Part shown: in pieces, positions 16,759-27,158 of the stretch
Layout of the letters: each line of letters starts with the position of its first letter
Position numbering within the stretch: the stretch's first letter is position 1
Assembly: GCA_963693365.1 (NCBI GenBank)
Contig: CAVNZM010000001.1
Coordinates: forward strand, 2,170,001-2,234,000
DNA from: Amoebidium appalachense
Taxonomy: Eukaryota; Ichthyosporea
Direction of reading: 5' to 3'
Length of the DNA: 64,000 nt
Translations under genes and position numbers: made by a program
Notes under the pieces: model-generated
The model's input: the letters and a program-made list of their open reading frames with translations, nothing else
Told to the model about the DNA's origin: nothing
Databases searched by the model: none

Positions 16759-17010
16759 CTGTGCGAAAATGTGAGCATGTGTCTATGTGTACATATTGGG
16801 ATTTTGTGTTCGTTTGTCACTGGATGTTTTTGTGTGTGTGGTGTGTGTGTGTTTGTGCACGTGTGTATCACAATGTGTGTGTGTGTGTGTGACCATATCA
16901 CGTTTCACGGTGTGAGCCTCGTGTGTGTGCCCCCTCCCCCCCCCCCCCCCCCCCACCCACCACCACAACCACCACCACCACCACCACCACAAAAAAAAAA
17001 AAAAAAAAAA

Positions 17011-17049
<39 letters not shown>

Positions 17050-17100
17050 GAAGGAAGGAAAACTCCCGAAGCCCAGAAAAAGGACCCACAGGGCAAGGAG
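15300..17100. repeat. Higher-order array of about five units with an alternating-orientation core
   Basis: Units are marked by the anchor TTTGTGTTCGTTTGTCA (variants) near 15361, 15736, 16099, 16541 (degenerate) and 16808, a spacing of roughly 270-440 bp. Each unit has a GT-rich spacer, then a C run, then a short core, then a G run. The core contains GCCCAGAAAAAGGA. It reads forward after an A run at 15558, 16359 and 17061 (units 1, 3, 5) and is reverse-complemented before a T run at about 15918-15957 and 16660-16691 (units 2, 4). The fifth unit also carries (GAAA)n at 17011-17049. Long frames across the array are artefacts. Confidence 0.8.
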
Positions 17101-17215
17101 AGGATACTACGGCCGAAAAACCTTTAATATTACTGTAGACCCTTAACCGTATCATAGTACGGGTATATTGAAAGTGAGTGACCCACATGTCCCGTACTGA
17201 GATGTGTAGTATATG

Positions 17216-17335
17216 TATGTATGTATGTATGTATGTAGGTATGTAGGTATGTATGTATGTATGTATATGTATCATGAGATGCCATGTATGTATCTATCTA
17301 TGTATGTATACATGATATATATATCTATGTGTATT
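17216..17335. repeat. Tetranucleotide GTAT repeat
   Basis: Imperfect (TATG)n with GTAG and TCTA variants covering about 17216-17320, followed by AT-rich sequence. Confidence 0.85.
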
Positions 17336-17413
17336 TATAAAGCATAATATGTAAAACCAGCCCCCGGGTATGATGATATGGCAAAACAGCACTCGCATTC
17401 CTGCTGCATTAAT

Positions 17414-17452
17414 TAAGGCCTCCTAAATAGCACACCTATTTAGGAGGCCTTG
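17414..17452. mobile_element. 39-bp P-element-type excision footprint / minimal TIR-TIR element
   Basis: TAAGGCCTCCTAAATAG (17 nt), CACAC filler, then CTATTTAGGAGGCCTTG (17 nt). Apart from the first base, the two arms are the outermost 17 nt of the terminal inverted repeats of the P-like transposon at 22060-33822. The 39 bp are flanked by an exact 8-bp direct repeat GCATTAAT at 17406-17413 and 17453-17460. It is best read as the scar left when such an element excised and the break was end-joined. Confidence 0.8.
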
Positions 17453-17460
17453 GCATTAAT

Positions 17461-18717
17461 TCACGGAGGGCTAAAAATAAAATTATATCATAACTTAGCT
17501 GTTTTAAACTTCTAATTTATTACTGTAGCGTGCACCAAATATAGTCAACGCTCTATCACCTGTTGAACTTGGTAGGTAGATATTTTTGGCTTATTATTAT
17601 CAACGGGTTTCAAGTCACACCGTTCAAGTTCGTGGAGAAAATACAATAATGGCCTACATTGTATACATGTGAGCCGCGCATTCCTACCGCATTCTTTTTT
17701 CAATCCTGCCATCAGCAGTACCGTGAGTTCTACAAGAAAACATGATTGGTCTTATGTCATAACTTTTCACCCCATAGGTAAGTATGTACAGATGTATGGA
17801 GTGTACTCAGAGGAAGCGGTGCGTAACGTGTGGACGATAAGAACCGGTACCATAAAGCTTTTTCCAAATCAACCGTGTATGCGTCTTTACACTCTTTATA
17901 TTGTTTTAAAAGGTCGGCCTATACGTTCATGCATCCTGCAAACCTTTTTCTGTGCATGCATACAACGATATCGATCAAGAAAATACTACATAGTTGGCAG
18001 CTGAGCTCCTCACTAACTAATACGTACGTACATGTCGCTTTTCCTTTTTTTTTTTTTTTTAGCTAGCTGTTTATGTAGCATTTCATTTTGATAACACCGT
18101 ACCCGACATCGAATATATATCTATGTACCAGGTCGATAACGCTAGGGGAATACGAAGCAAATAAATATCCCCTCATGGCTGAGACTGGCCTCTCTCTTGT
18201 GCCCCAGGGCCGGGTAAGCCTATATTTTGTAGGCTTGGTAAACTGCGTTAACCCCTTGCTATGTCAATGGCATTTGAATTTCTCTTGTGTATGTATTGTC
18301 CATGATATTAGTACTGGCGCGCCGTGCACAGACACGGAGGATTTGTTCCAGCTGCAGCTTTCTCGAGAAAAGTGTGTATATCTCCTTACCTCGTGTATGC
18401 CTGAAATGTACATACGTAGGCTGATATGGTTATGCAACCTGCAAGGCTGCAAGCCTGCAACACCATTTTCTACTATGTCACAACGAAAGTAACGTGTGTG
18501 CACGTCCTTGCTGCACGTACGTTCAGTATGTAACGTGCCTGTCAATGGCATTCGGATTTATTCTTGTCGCTATTCGAAGCTTTGTAAACCTAACTTACTT
18601 GTTACCTAAGGCTTTTAACTTAGCTTAATAAGGTTATTCGGCGAAACGGCGTAGTCTGAATGGCTATATATCATGAGCAGATCTTCGCACTCAGATTCTA
18701 ACCCAGGCGCAGGCCGG
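17461..18717. other. Intergenic, no gene; diverged LINE-tail-like piece at 18147-18205
   Basis: Ordinary AT-rich sequence without a supported gene. Around 18147-18205 a stretch ending CTCATGGCTGAGACTGGC resembles the 3' tail of the LINE at 51-53 kb (plus orientation, diverged). A T run lies at 18041-18060. Confidence 0.45.
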
Positions 18718-18727
18718 TATAAAAAAA
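18718..18727 (+). promoter_or_regulatory. TATA-like element upstream of the cysteine-rich gene
   Basis: TATAAAAAAA about 105 bp upstream of the ATG at 18823. A short 12-codon upstream ORF starts at 18742. Position is plausible for a core promoter; no other support. Confidence 0.4.
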
Positions 18728-18822
18728 GCAGCTTGTGCGCAATGCCACAAAGTACAACATTTGGACAAACCACGTCCTGACCTGTTTTCAAACTCTGTCT
18801 ACCGTTTGGTACTACAGAAAAG

Positions 18823-19645
18823 ATGCCACCTCTATACTCTCGCGTGCTGGCCGCTCTCCGTCACCAATGTCGCGGCGTTCGGCCTCTGCTACTACAGTGG
18901 CGGGCCTAAGAGTTGCCAAGCGAGCCCTAGCACCGGAGTGTGCGTAAACGTGGGGTTTGGTGACTGTATAAGCGTGACGGATACTTGGGGCGTGCCCGCC
19001 CCAATCAAGGGCGACAACAACTACGTTATGTTTAAGAAAGGCACCAGCAGTAACACGTACGACATGACATACTACAGCGAGGGATGCTCTGGCGACTATA
19101 CACCCACAGAGTCCAATCTTGGCGTACCCTTCAACTTCTGTTCCGGGAACAACGCATTCCTAGGTTACCTGGGTTATGATGTGGCGCCACCCCCGCCCCC
19201 ACCACCCCCCGCACCCACCTCTTCAGCACGCACGTCGACGACGTCCTCACGCACTCCCACGAGCAGCCGGGTGTCTTCGACGACCACTCGAGCTCCCACG
19301 AGCAGCCGGGTGTCTTCGACGACCACCTCTACACCCAGGCCAGCACCTACTACCGTGACACCTCTACCGACTGTCACCGGACTAGTCAGCTGTGACAAAA
19401 TGGTGAAGTGTGCGGCCTACAAGCCCGATCCCAAGACCTGCGGGGTGATGCGCTGCAAGGCTGGGGTGAGCTGGAACACAACAATGCCGTGCAATGAAAA
19501 CTACTGCTGCTTCACGCCCGGAACACGTGGCAACTGTCTGGCTGTGGACTGCCCAAAAGGAACAAAACGCACTACCAAAAACTGCAAACTGTGGGCTGGG
19601 TCGACAGAGGCGTGCTGCAAAGACTATTGCTGCAAGAAAAAATGA
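18823..19645 (+). CDS. Secreted-type cysteine-rich protein with Pro and Ser/Thr linker (start region frame-broken)
   Basis: The main frame runs open from 18761 to the stop at 19643-19645 but has no ATG before the first domain. An ATG at 18823, one frame off, opens MPPLYSRVLAAL; a one-base shift at about 18857-18862 would join it to SVTNVAAFGLCYYSGG and give a good signal peptide. So either an indel, a sequence error or an unseen exon affects the start. Domains in order: an N-terminal domain of about 100 residues with several cysteines (CYYSGGPKSC ... CSGDYTP ... NFCSG); a proline run; a Ser/Thr linker holding two 39-bp tandem copies (APTSSRVSSTTT type), probably O-glycosylated; and a C-terminal cysteine-rich domain with repeated CC pairs ending DYCCKKK. 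I do not recognise the family. An extracellular-matrix or wall role is a guess. Confidence 0.62.
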
Positions 19646-20700
19646 TGGAATTAATATTCCTCAAGGCAATGATGCAATACCATCAAACCAATGGCATCAT
19701 GTTACCTAGGTGAGCCAAAAAGTTGAATATGTAATCAATTTGCTAACACTTGCCAGTGGCTTGTAATGACCTTGATTTTTGCTGAATTTGAGCACACCAC
19801 GTGCACTAGTGGGTCAGACTAGTGTCAGTGCCGAAGACTTTATTACTATAAATATGTCACGAGTGTCGCCCATTTAGTATTAGATTGGCCTTTTAACTTT
19901 TGACGGATATACTGATGGTAGATATGATGCTGTCTGTGGAGCCTTCATCAGCTGTGCGGCAGGCCCAGGATACAAAAAGTAAAACAATCAGGTACAATAA
20001 ACCTTAACGTGTGAGTCGTGCAAAAATGCCATCCAGAAACTTTAACTGCACCAACAAAAAGGGTTTGTGTCACAGTGTGATTGTCACCGCGTTAAACGGT
20101 GGTATGTGTATCATCGATTGCAACTGGGTGTTTTTGCCCAATCACAAAGGCCATTTATATTACATACAGTGTCACGGTGCACAGTGTGTCTACTTATTGT
20201 GGATAAGCTCTCAGTACGAACTTACATGTGTGTGTTGGTCTGCTGTGATGTCGATGTCGAGCCTTTTCGAAGTTTCTGGTACAGTCCCTGTCCATCATCA
20301 AACTCTCTTCGTGTGAGCGCATGACGGTCCCGATGTAGCCTCAGTGAAGTTTGCAATGGAGTTGAGTCACTGTGACAGTGTGCATGTAACTTTTGTGTTG
20401 GAGGTGAACCACGATAAGCCACGATGTGTGCAAGTGTAATTCTATGTGTGTGCGTTCTCTAGATCTGTCTCTGTGAGATGAACTTGCGGATTCCGAATCC
20501 GGTGACAAAAGTCACTGGTTTTTTTTTGGTTTATTTTTTATTTTTAGGGCTTGAGGTACATTGCACGATTTTTCAGTCGTGTGTACCTGGCCTTTTATGC
20601 AAACTGCATCATGCGGCATGGTGATTGTACACGTGTTTTTGGATGTTTTTTGTTTGCGTTCAACTTGGCATTGAATCTAGTTATCGAACACTGCTGTGCC
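19646..20700. other. Intergenic, nothing recognised
   Basis: Contains the likely 3' UTR of the cysteine-rich gene and unique sequence with GTGTCACGGTGCAC-type words near 20170 that resemble the spacer of the 15-17 kb array. No supported gene. Confidence 0.5.
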
Positions 20701-20951
20701 CCCTTCCTCCCCCCCCCCCCCCCCCCTCCGACCCCGGGCTCACGGGCCTCTTTCCTCCCTCCCCCCCCCCCCCCCCTCCCCTCTCCCCCCCCTCCCCCTC
20801 TCCGCCCCCTCCCTCTCCCCTACCTCCCCCCTCTCCCCCTCCCATTCCTGAGCCTTACATTCACCGTTGCCAAGGCACGAAGAAAGGGTTGGCCCAACAA
20901 AATTGAAGCACAGATCGCGACGAATGATTGAAATTGTTTTTTTTTTTTTTT

Positions 20952-20992
<41 letters not shown>

Positions 20993-21175
20993 GGGGGAAT
21001 AGGAACGAATGTAAGGGGAACGGGGAGGGGGGGGGGGGGGGGGGGTGGAGCCGGGGCTACAGGGGTGGTTCACCATTAAGAAAACAGGTAAATTGGGGCT
21101 AGAGTCCATAATCTTAACGTTTCTGGGATGTAGGGTTCATTATCTTACCCCCCCCCCCCCACCCCGGGGGACCCA

Positions 21176-21208
<33 letters not shown>

Positions 21209-21210
21209 GA
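20701..21210. repeat. C-rich block, T-to-G run junction and poly-G runs
   Basis: C-rich sequence 20701-20848, a T run (20938-20960) passing into a G run (to 20990), G runs at 21027-21044 and 21177-21207, and a C run at 21148-21160. Confidence 0.9.
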
Positions 21211-21357
21211 CATATACACAGCTGAAGTGTGTGGTTATCGGATTAGCCCCTCTCCTCCTGCTAAAGGTTTTGTCAAAAATTTAAGCTGGATTGTGTTCGT
21301 GGGTTAATTTGTAAGCTGTTTTGTTTTAATTTGTTTTGAGGCGTGCGCCCGCGCGGG

Positions 21358-21358
<1 letters not shown>

Positions 21359-21391
<33 letters not shown>

Positions 21392-21505
21392 CACACACAC
21401 ACACACAGCCTGAGACACACACACGCACGCACGCACGCACGCACAGACCCACACACACACGCACACACACACACACACACACGCACAAACACAAACACAC
21501 ACATG

Positions 21506-21573
<68 letters not shown>

Positions 21574-21595
21574 CACACACACACACAAACACCAC
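21359..21595. repeat. (CA)n tract with CACG interruptions
   Basis: Alternating CA over about 240 bp including a CGCA sub-block (21424-21443) and a 78-bp pure run at 21510-21570. Confidence 0.9.
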
Positions 21596-22051
21596 ACTCT
21601 GAACAAACAGGTGCATCCGCTCGCACACGTATCCAAAGTTTTAACCCACATACACACTCTCTCAGACTGACTTGTGGAAACCACACACACGATGATTCGT
21701 CAAGTTGTATAGGATACTAAGAAAACCCAGGCTGTGCCACTCGATTTGCAATTGGTAGAAGCTAAATGAGCCTCTATTATCTTTTTTTTATTTTATCCCG
21801 TTTCACTCCCGGAGAGGCACTGCCTCAGAGGAGCTTACCGTCTTCCGCCTAGACACTGATCGTACTCTATCTATAGCACACTCATAGTCAGGATTCTAAT
21901 TGACCCCAACTGGCACTATTTTTAGTTACGCCTTATCCCACGGTTCTAGCCGCAGCAACGCTAGTGGGGAAGTGAGCACAGCTCACTTTAACAACACCAG
22001 CCGGGAGCGACCCGGGACACATACACAAACATAAAGGCTTGAAAGGGAAGA
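21596..22051. other. Flank of the P-like element; A-rich-tailed repeat end at 21783-21820
   Basis: On the minus strand 21783-21820 reads CTCCGGGAGTGAAACGGGAT followed by an A-rich tail. A matching sequence is present on the plus strand at 61577-61606. This looks like the 3' end of a dispersed retroposon (SINE or LINE). No gene. Confidence 0.4.
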
Positions 22052-22059
22052 CCCCATGC

Positions 22060-22095
22060 CAAGGCCTCGTAAATAGCACACCGGGCCGAGGCACG
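22060..22095 (+). repeat. Left TIR of the P-like transposon
   Basis: Begins CAAGGCCTCGTAAATAGCAC and continues CCGGGCCGAGGCACG. Only position 22069 differs from the right TIR. Confidence 0.93.
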
Positions 22096-22625
22096 AGGTC
22101 GTCACATATGAGTAGTGACGTCATCAAGAGTAGGGTAAGCTTCCAGCCGAATCCAGCGAAATGATTGGCCAACTGAGGAACTCGCGAAACCCGGTAAAGG
22201 CGATTTCGATTGGATAGAAGATTTTTGACTGCCATTTAGTGATTGGACAATACAGCAAATGGCGGGCTTTTGGTGTTCTTTGTATACTCGGGAAATTGTG
22301 GGGTACCAACAATAAGGATAAGGCAAAACCAACAATATTAGTATCTAGTCTGTTTTAATAGCTTTATGAAATAACAAATACGTCAAAGCGCTCATTTATT
22401 TAACATTTAAATGGTTTATGCCGTTTTTTTGGCGTTTAAAATATAATTTTAGGGAGTTATTTTAAGGGGTTAAGACTTTAAGTTGACGTAAGTACAAATA
22501 CTTCATCAATCCCCATCGATCTGTCGTTGTGATCTAGGGGGCTGTGTGCCGGCCGCTTGTGTTGCTGCTACACGTGGAAAAGTAACTATTTCTTTGCCAC
22601 CACTTTACGTGAAGTGCTCCTGCAT

Positions 22626-22635
22626 TATATATAAA
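22626..22635 (+). promoter_or_regulatory. TATA box of the P-like transposase gene
   Basis: TATATATAAA about 45-55 bp upstream of the transposase ATG (22681), inside the transposon and downstream of the left TIR. A close and correctly oriented core promoter is likely. Confidence 0.55.
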
Positions 22636-22680
22636 AAAGGCTGGGCAGTGCCACTTTGGCCACGCCCAGCCGCTACGCAG

Positions 22681-23877
22681 ATGCCAAGATCTTGTGCTGT
22701 CTACGGCTGCACAACTAATTACAAAGGGCACGAGAGTGCATCTTGTTTTGCTTTTCCTAACAAAACTAAAGAGCCCGAGCGTTTTCACAAGTGGGCCAGT
22801 TTCTGCAAATGCCAAGACTTAACGGTAAATAGTAACACAAGCTGTATAGGTATTTGTATCAAACATTTTAGGCCCGAACAACTTGACCTACATCAGCAGT
22901 AGGTTTTGACTACAAAGATCCTAAAACAGATACCCGAGGTGCAAAAAGGATCAGATTCCTTGCATATTCAACACAGAACTGAATATAGTCATAGAGGAAA
23001 AGACACCCAGGAGAAACCCAGAGGATAGACGAGAAGAGCAAAACAAACGAGGAAAGCTCCAGGAAGAGGCTGAGAAGGCTTGGCTAGAACAACTTGACAC
23101 CATACACTCGTTCAGCGAGTTGTGCGACAACTTCTTAGACCGTCTAAATAGCGTAGGCACGCTGGGGCTCTGGCAAGTCACACAAACGAGCAGTGAAAGC
23201 ATACAAGCGGTACTGCTGACAACAGTTACCCCGTCATTTCCCGGCGGGTGCCCTTTCCCTTTGTGGGGGCAGTGGTAACTGTTGATCATAACCTTTCTGC
23301 AGTGCCTGTTGTGCACACACCGTCTGTGTTTGGGGCTACATCTTATTCGGTTTCGGTTGACTCGCACACGTCACATTCTATATCTCGGTGGTCCGAGTTG
23401 TACCAGTTACTTCATTCGTGCAAGGAGAAGGCCAACTCAGCAAAGCCAACGACAGTGGGCATTGGGAGCGAGCGTGAGCAGATAAAGGCGGTGCTGCCGC
23501 GGCCTCCTCTAGGGCTTGCCAGAGAATTTCTGAAGCAACATCTCTGGGAGCTAGTCGAGGAAGCGGAGTCGGACGAATGCGAGCAGGAGGCACGCTTTTT
23601 CGGGTTCATCTGCGAACAGCTCCGTTTGTTTTCAGTCCCAAAGAACAACCGGAGGTACGAAACCAACGCGTTTTCATTTTCCCTCGAGCTACGCTCACGA
23701 TCACACACGGCCTACCGTGCACTATCCCGCAGCGGCTTTCTAGTACTTCCGAACGATCGCACATTAGATCGCAAAACCAACGGTCTTTCTCCAACCGCCG
23801 CCCTTTCTCCGGACGGTGCCAACCTCTTCGTAACCTTTCAACACGCCAACAGCAGTGTGAACCGCACGAGTTGCTTT
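22681..23877 (+). pseudogene. P-like transposase, N-terminal part (THAP, coiled coil, start of catalytic core)
   Basis: The ATG at 22681 opens a C2CH THAP DNA-binding domain: Cys5, Cys10, the invariant Trp38, Cys59 and His62 followed by Phe63, with Pro26 in the expected place. A stop follows at about 22902, or an intron (donor-like GTAGGT). From about 22980 a charged, probably coiled-coil region in one frame (RREEQNKRGKLQEEAEKAW) continues to about 23245. The frame then changes, and 23248-23760 encodes the pre-catalytic region (ELRSRSHTAYRALSRSGF ... LPNDRTL). A further frame change is needed before the insertion point. P transposases bind their TIRs through THAP and need GTP. The gene is split by Copia at 23878 and its frame is broken, so this copy is probably inactive. 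Confidence 0.8.
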
Positions 23878-24815
23878 TGTTAACATAACCTGTTAACTTC
23901 TATAAGTATTTGGGATGTAAGCAGAGACACAGTGGTGCAGTGTGAAAACACCACAGACACACACAACAACAAAACACGGAACGATCGGAGCAGTGTACAC
24001 AACAGACATCAATGTTTAGACACGACTGAACTGAATTTATTCTGATCTTCGAATAAATACCTGAAATTCCTCTAAGTCCAATCCATACATGATTTCCGAC
24101 CAGTCGGAAATCAGATCCATCTCTAATAGAAACCAATCACTAAGAACCAATTGCTTTCAGAGAGATCCGGTACGCGGAGGCGTACACGATAGGACACAGA
24201 CACTAGTTAGGATCAACTCGTGTCATCATCAAGGAAGTTCTAACCTATGACATACTGCAAAGACTCAGACATATCACACTTAACCTTGATGATTGGTTAA
24301 AGCCCGGCAACACATGAAAACTAAAGTGAATTAATGAAGTCTAAACACACATGCTATTCTAAGTGTAGCCTAAGTGTGTTACCGTCCAATGAACACGTAT
24401 TAAGTAACACAAATCTACCTAACATATATTAGTAGAAAAGAAATACGATTATACACATGAAGACAAGGAGAGAAAGAAAAGAAAATAAGGAAGGAGAAAG
24501 AGGAAGGAAAAGAGAGCACAGATCAACAAACAAGATAGTAATAGCATAACTATAACCAGAGATATTTATGTACACACGAACATGTACACGTCTCTCCCTG
24601 AGTGGGTGGATCCGTGTACACACATATAAATATTCTAATCGATATTACAATACACGATTAAAGCCGATACAACACGATTACAAGTATACAAGCATATCGG
24701 AGATCGATGCTACACTTTACATAATAGGAGTGTGGCATTTACACTAAGCATATGAACTGAAACATAACACAAACTGAGAAGATCTTACCATATGTAAATA
24801 CTACGTATTACAACA
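23878..24815 (-). repeat. Copia LTR (3' LTR in element sense)
   Basis: 938 bp, plus-strand ends TGTTAACATAACC and TATTACAACA. It matches the LTR at 29712-30649 wherever I compared it. Should carry the polyadenylation signal; the promoter copy is the other LTR. Confidence 0.95.
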
Positions 24816-24924
24816 TCCCCACTTAAGACTTTGAAGTTTGTGTTATCATATCCCCACTGAACTAGTGAAATCTCCCCACTTGAGAACAGAAACGGAAAAA
24901 AAAAAATTAAAGTGTGTACTTTTC

Positions 24925-25030
24925 CCGGGGGGGGGGGGGGGGGGGAGAAGGGGGGGGGGAGGGGGGGGGGGGGGGGGAAGGGGGGGGGAAGGGGGGGGGA
25001 AGGGGGGGGGGGGGAGGGGGGGAAGGAACC
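24925..25030. repeat. Poly-G/GGGAAGGG block inside the Copia element
   Basis: About 100 bp of G with A or AA interruptions in the non-coding region between the end of pol (25242) and the downstream LTR. In the element transcript this is C-rich. Confidence 0.85.
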
Positions 25031-25241
25031 GGGGCAAAAACAACGAATATATATAACGTGTATAGGCGGTGTTTGATTAACTGGGTTTTAAACCAGTGAA
25101 AGATAGAGTAGAGTGATGGTACAGGTCAAACCTTATATATAAACCCTAAGTGGGCATACCCACAAAGGCAATACATATGATATAATGATGTTGATAAAGT
25201 AAGTAGTACACATGAGAAAATCACTCTTGAAGTAGGTCGGG

Positions 25242-27158
25242 TCAATCCACAATATCCGGTAAACAAAGTCGAGCACGATGGTGGACATGACTCGGGCCGG
25301 GGAGGGGTTTGGTGAGTATGTCAGCTAAGTTGTGGGCTGACTCAACGTAGTGGACAACCACGTCCCCACTGGCAATGTAGTCCTTGGTGTTGTGATACCG
25401 GACGGCAATGTGTTTGGTACGGTGCTTGATGCCGGTGGAGTTGACGATGGCAATGGTCGACTGGTTGTCACAGTACACCGGAGTCGGAGCAAGCATGGGA
25501 CAGCCGAGTTCCTTGAAGAGGTCACGGACCCAAGCAACTTCTTGGGTGCCAGCATTGAGAGCAATCAGCTCAGCTTCAGTGGTGCTGGTGGCCGTGATGG
25601 GCTGGAGCTTGGAGTACCAGATGACGGGCATACCAGCAAACACGATAATGTAGCCGGTGGTAGACTTCTTGCTGTCGGCACAACCAGCAAAGTCAGCATC
25701 CGTGTAGCATTCGAGTATGGGGGACTGGGTGGCCGAGTACTTGTAGTCAATGCCAAGGTCAATGGTGCCGAGCAGGTACCGGGCCACACGACGGAGAAGG
25801 TCCCAGTGAGTCTTGCCGGGGTTGGTGCTGAACCGACCAAGGAAGCCGATGGCATAGGCAATGTCGGGACGTGTGCACCGTGCCACCCAGAGGAGACGGC
25901 CGAGTAACTCACGGTAGGGCACGGTGAACGGTTGGGGGGGGCAATCAGCCAGGGAGACGGTGGTGCCTGCAGGGATGGGGGTAGACTTGGACTTGGCATC
26001 GGTGAGGTTGAAGTCGTGGATGATATCCATGATGTAAGACCTCTGGTGCATGTGGAGGTGATGGGGATCAGAGTGATTAAAATCAACACCGAGCATACGG
26101 TCAAATGGACTCATACGACAGCTGGCCATCTTGCTGATGTGGGCAGCCAGGTCACTGGCAGCAGTAGAACCCCGGGTGTTGGTGATGGTGGAGTCATCGA
26201 CGTAGTTACCAGCCCGTACCACATCGTTGTTGGGGAAGAACCGGAGGTAGATGCACGGGTCGGTCTTAGTACGGGTCAGGCCATGGGCAAGAAGAATGCC
26301 GTCGAGGAAGTCGTACCAAGCCTTGGAGGCTTGCTTGAGGCCGTACAGGGCTTTCTTGAGTCTCCAGACCTTGCCAAGTGTGGCCATGGTGATGAATCCC
26401 GGGGGTTGTTTCATGTAGATGGTCTCGGTGAGTGGGCTGTTGAGAAAGGCCGTAGACACGTCGAGTTGATGTATGTCATGACCTTCAACAACGGCCAGAG
26501 CTAGGATGGCACGGAGAGCAGCCGGACGGATGACAGGGCTCTCAATCAACTCATAGTCAACACCGTATTGCTGACTGAAGCCTTGAGCAACACCACGTGC
26601 CTTGATCTTGGTGTCACCAGCCGAGTTGAGAGTTTTCTCGGAGACAATCCACTTGAAGCCGACGATGTTAGCACCAGGGGGAGGGTCAACAAGTTCAAAG
26701 ATGTCTTTGTCGACGAAGGCTTGATACTCAGCAGTCAGGGCTGACTTGACCTGATCACCATTGGGTCCGGAACAGAGTTGACGGACAAGTTTGGGTAGTT
26801 GGTCGATGTTGATGGGGGGACCGGGGGGGACTGGCAGGGTGGTGGTGGCTTGAAGTCCAACCTTGCCCTGGAGACGGGCAGAACGACGGGGTGCAGGAAC
26901 CGGGGTAGGTGGAGACGGTGGGGGGGGAACTTGGAAGTTCGGAAGTGCAGGGGGGGGCAACCTCCGGGCTGGACGGGGCCGAGTGGAAGTTGTCGGGGGA
27001 GCCGGGTCGGATGGGTGTGACGTTGCCAGGGCCAGGATGAGGGTCGGCAGGCTGGACGGGCACGGGGGCAGGGGGGCCGGTGGGGGGGGGTGTCGGGGGA
27101 ACGACGATGGCAGGAGGGGGGCCAGAGTACACCAGACAAACATCATCTTCAGTGTCAA
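25242..27158 (-). CDS. pol: Copia reverse transcriptase-RNase H part of pol
   Basis: Second pol frame, ending with stop at 25242. Reverse transcriptase begins at about residue 150 (FELVDPPPGANIVGFKWIVS) with DVSTAFLNSPL and the catalytic NYVDDS at about 318. RNase H follows (CYTDADFAGC, TEAELIAL, VYCDNQSTIAIV, RTKHIAVRYH). The first ~80 residues of this frame are not real coding: the true chain crosses from the gag-integrase frame by a one-base shift in the proline-rich linker, near the G runs at about 26930-26960, just before RRSARLQGK. Copia elements normally have one continuous ORF, so an indel in a G run is the likely cause. Confidence 0.93.
   Translation of the reverse strand: MTLKMMFVWCTLAPLLPSSFPRHPPPPAPLPPCPSSLPTLILALATSHPSDPAPPTTSTRPRPARRLPPPALPNFQVPPPPSPPTPVPAPRRSARLQGKVGLQATTTLPVPPGPPINIDQLPKLVRQLCSGPNGDQVKSALTAEYQAFVDKDIFELVDPPPGANIVGFKWIVSEKTLNSAGDTKIKARGVAQGFSQQYGVDYELIESPVIRPAALRAILALAVVEGHDIHQLDVSTAFLNSPLTETIYMKQPPGFITMATLGKVWRLKKALYGLKQASKAWYDFLDGILLAHGLTRTKTDPCIYLRFFPNNDVVRAGNYVDDSTITNTRGSTAASDLAAHISKMASCRMSPFDRMLGVDFNHSDPHHLHMHQRSYIMDIIHDFNLTDAKSKSTPIPAGTTVSLADCPPQPFTVPYRELLGRLLWVARCTRPDIAYAIGFLGRFSTNPGKTHWDLLRRVARYLLGTIDLGIDYKYSATQSPILECYTDADFAGCADSKKSTTGYIIVFAGMPVIWYSKLQPITATSTTEAELIALNAGTQEVAWVRDLFKELGCPMLAPTPVYCDNQSTIAIVNSTGIKHRTKHIAVRYHNTKDYIASGDVVVHYVESAHNLADILTKPLPGPSHVHHRARLCLPDIVD

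Noticed and set aside
17669-18066. Overlapping short frames near 17.7-18.1 kb
   Set aside because: Ordinary composition but no domain, no conserved splice structure, overlapping one another in different frames.
22546-22680. Upstream extension of the THAP frame
   Set aside because: It precedes and includes the TATA box; the ATG at 22681 starts the THAP consensus (MPRSCAVYGC) directly.
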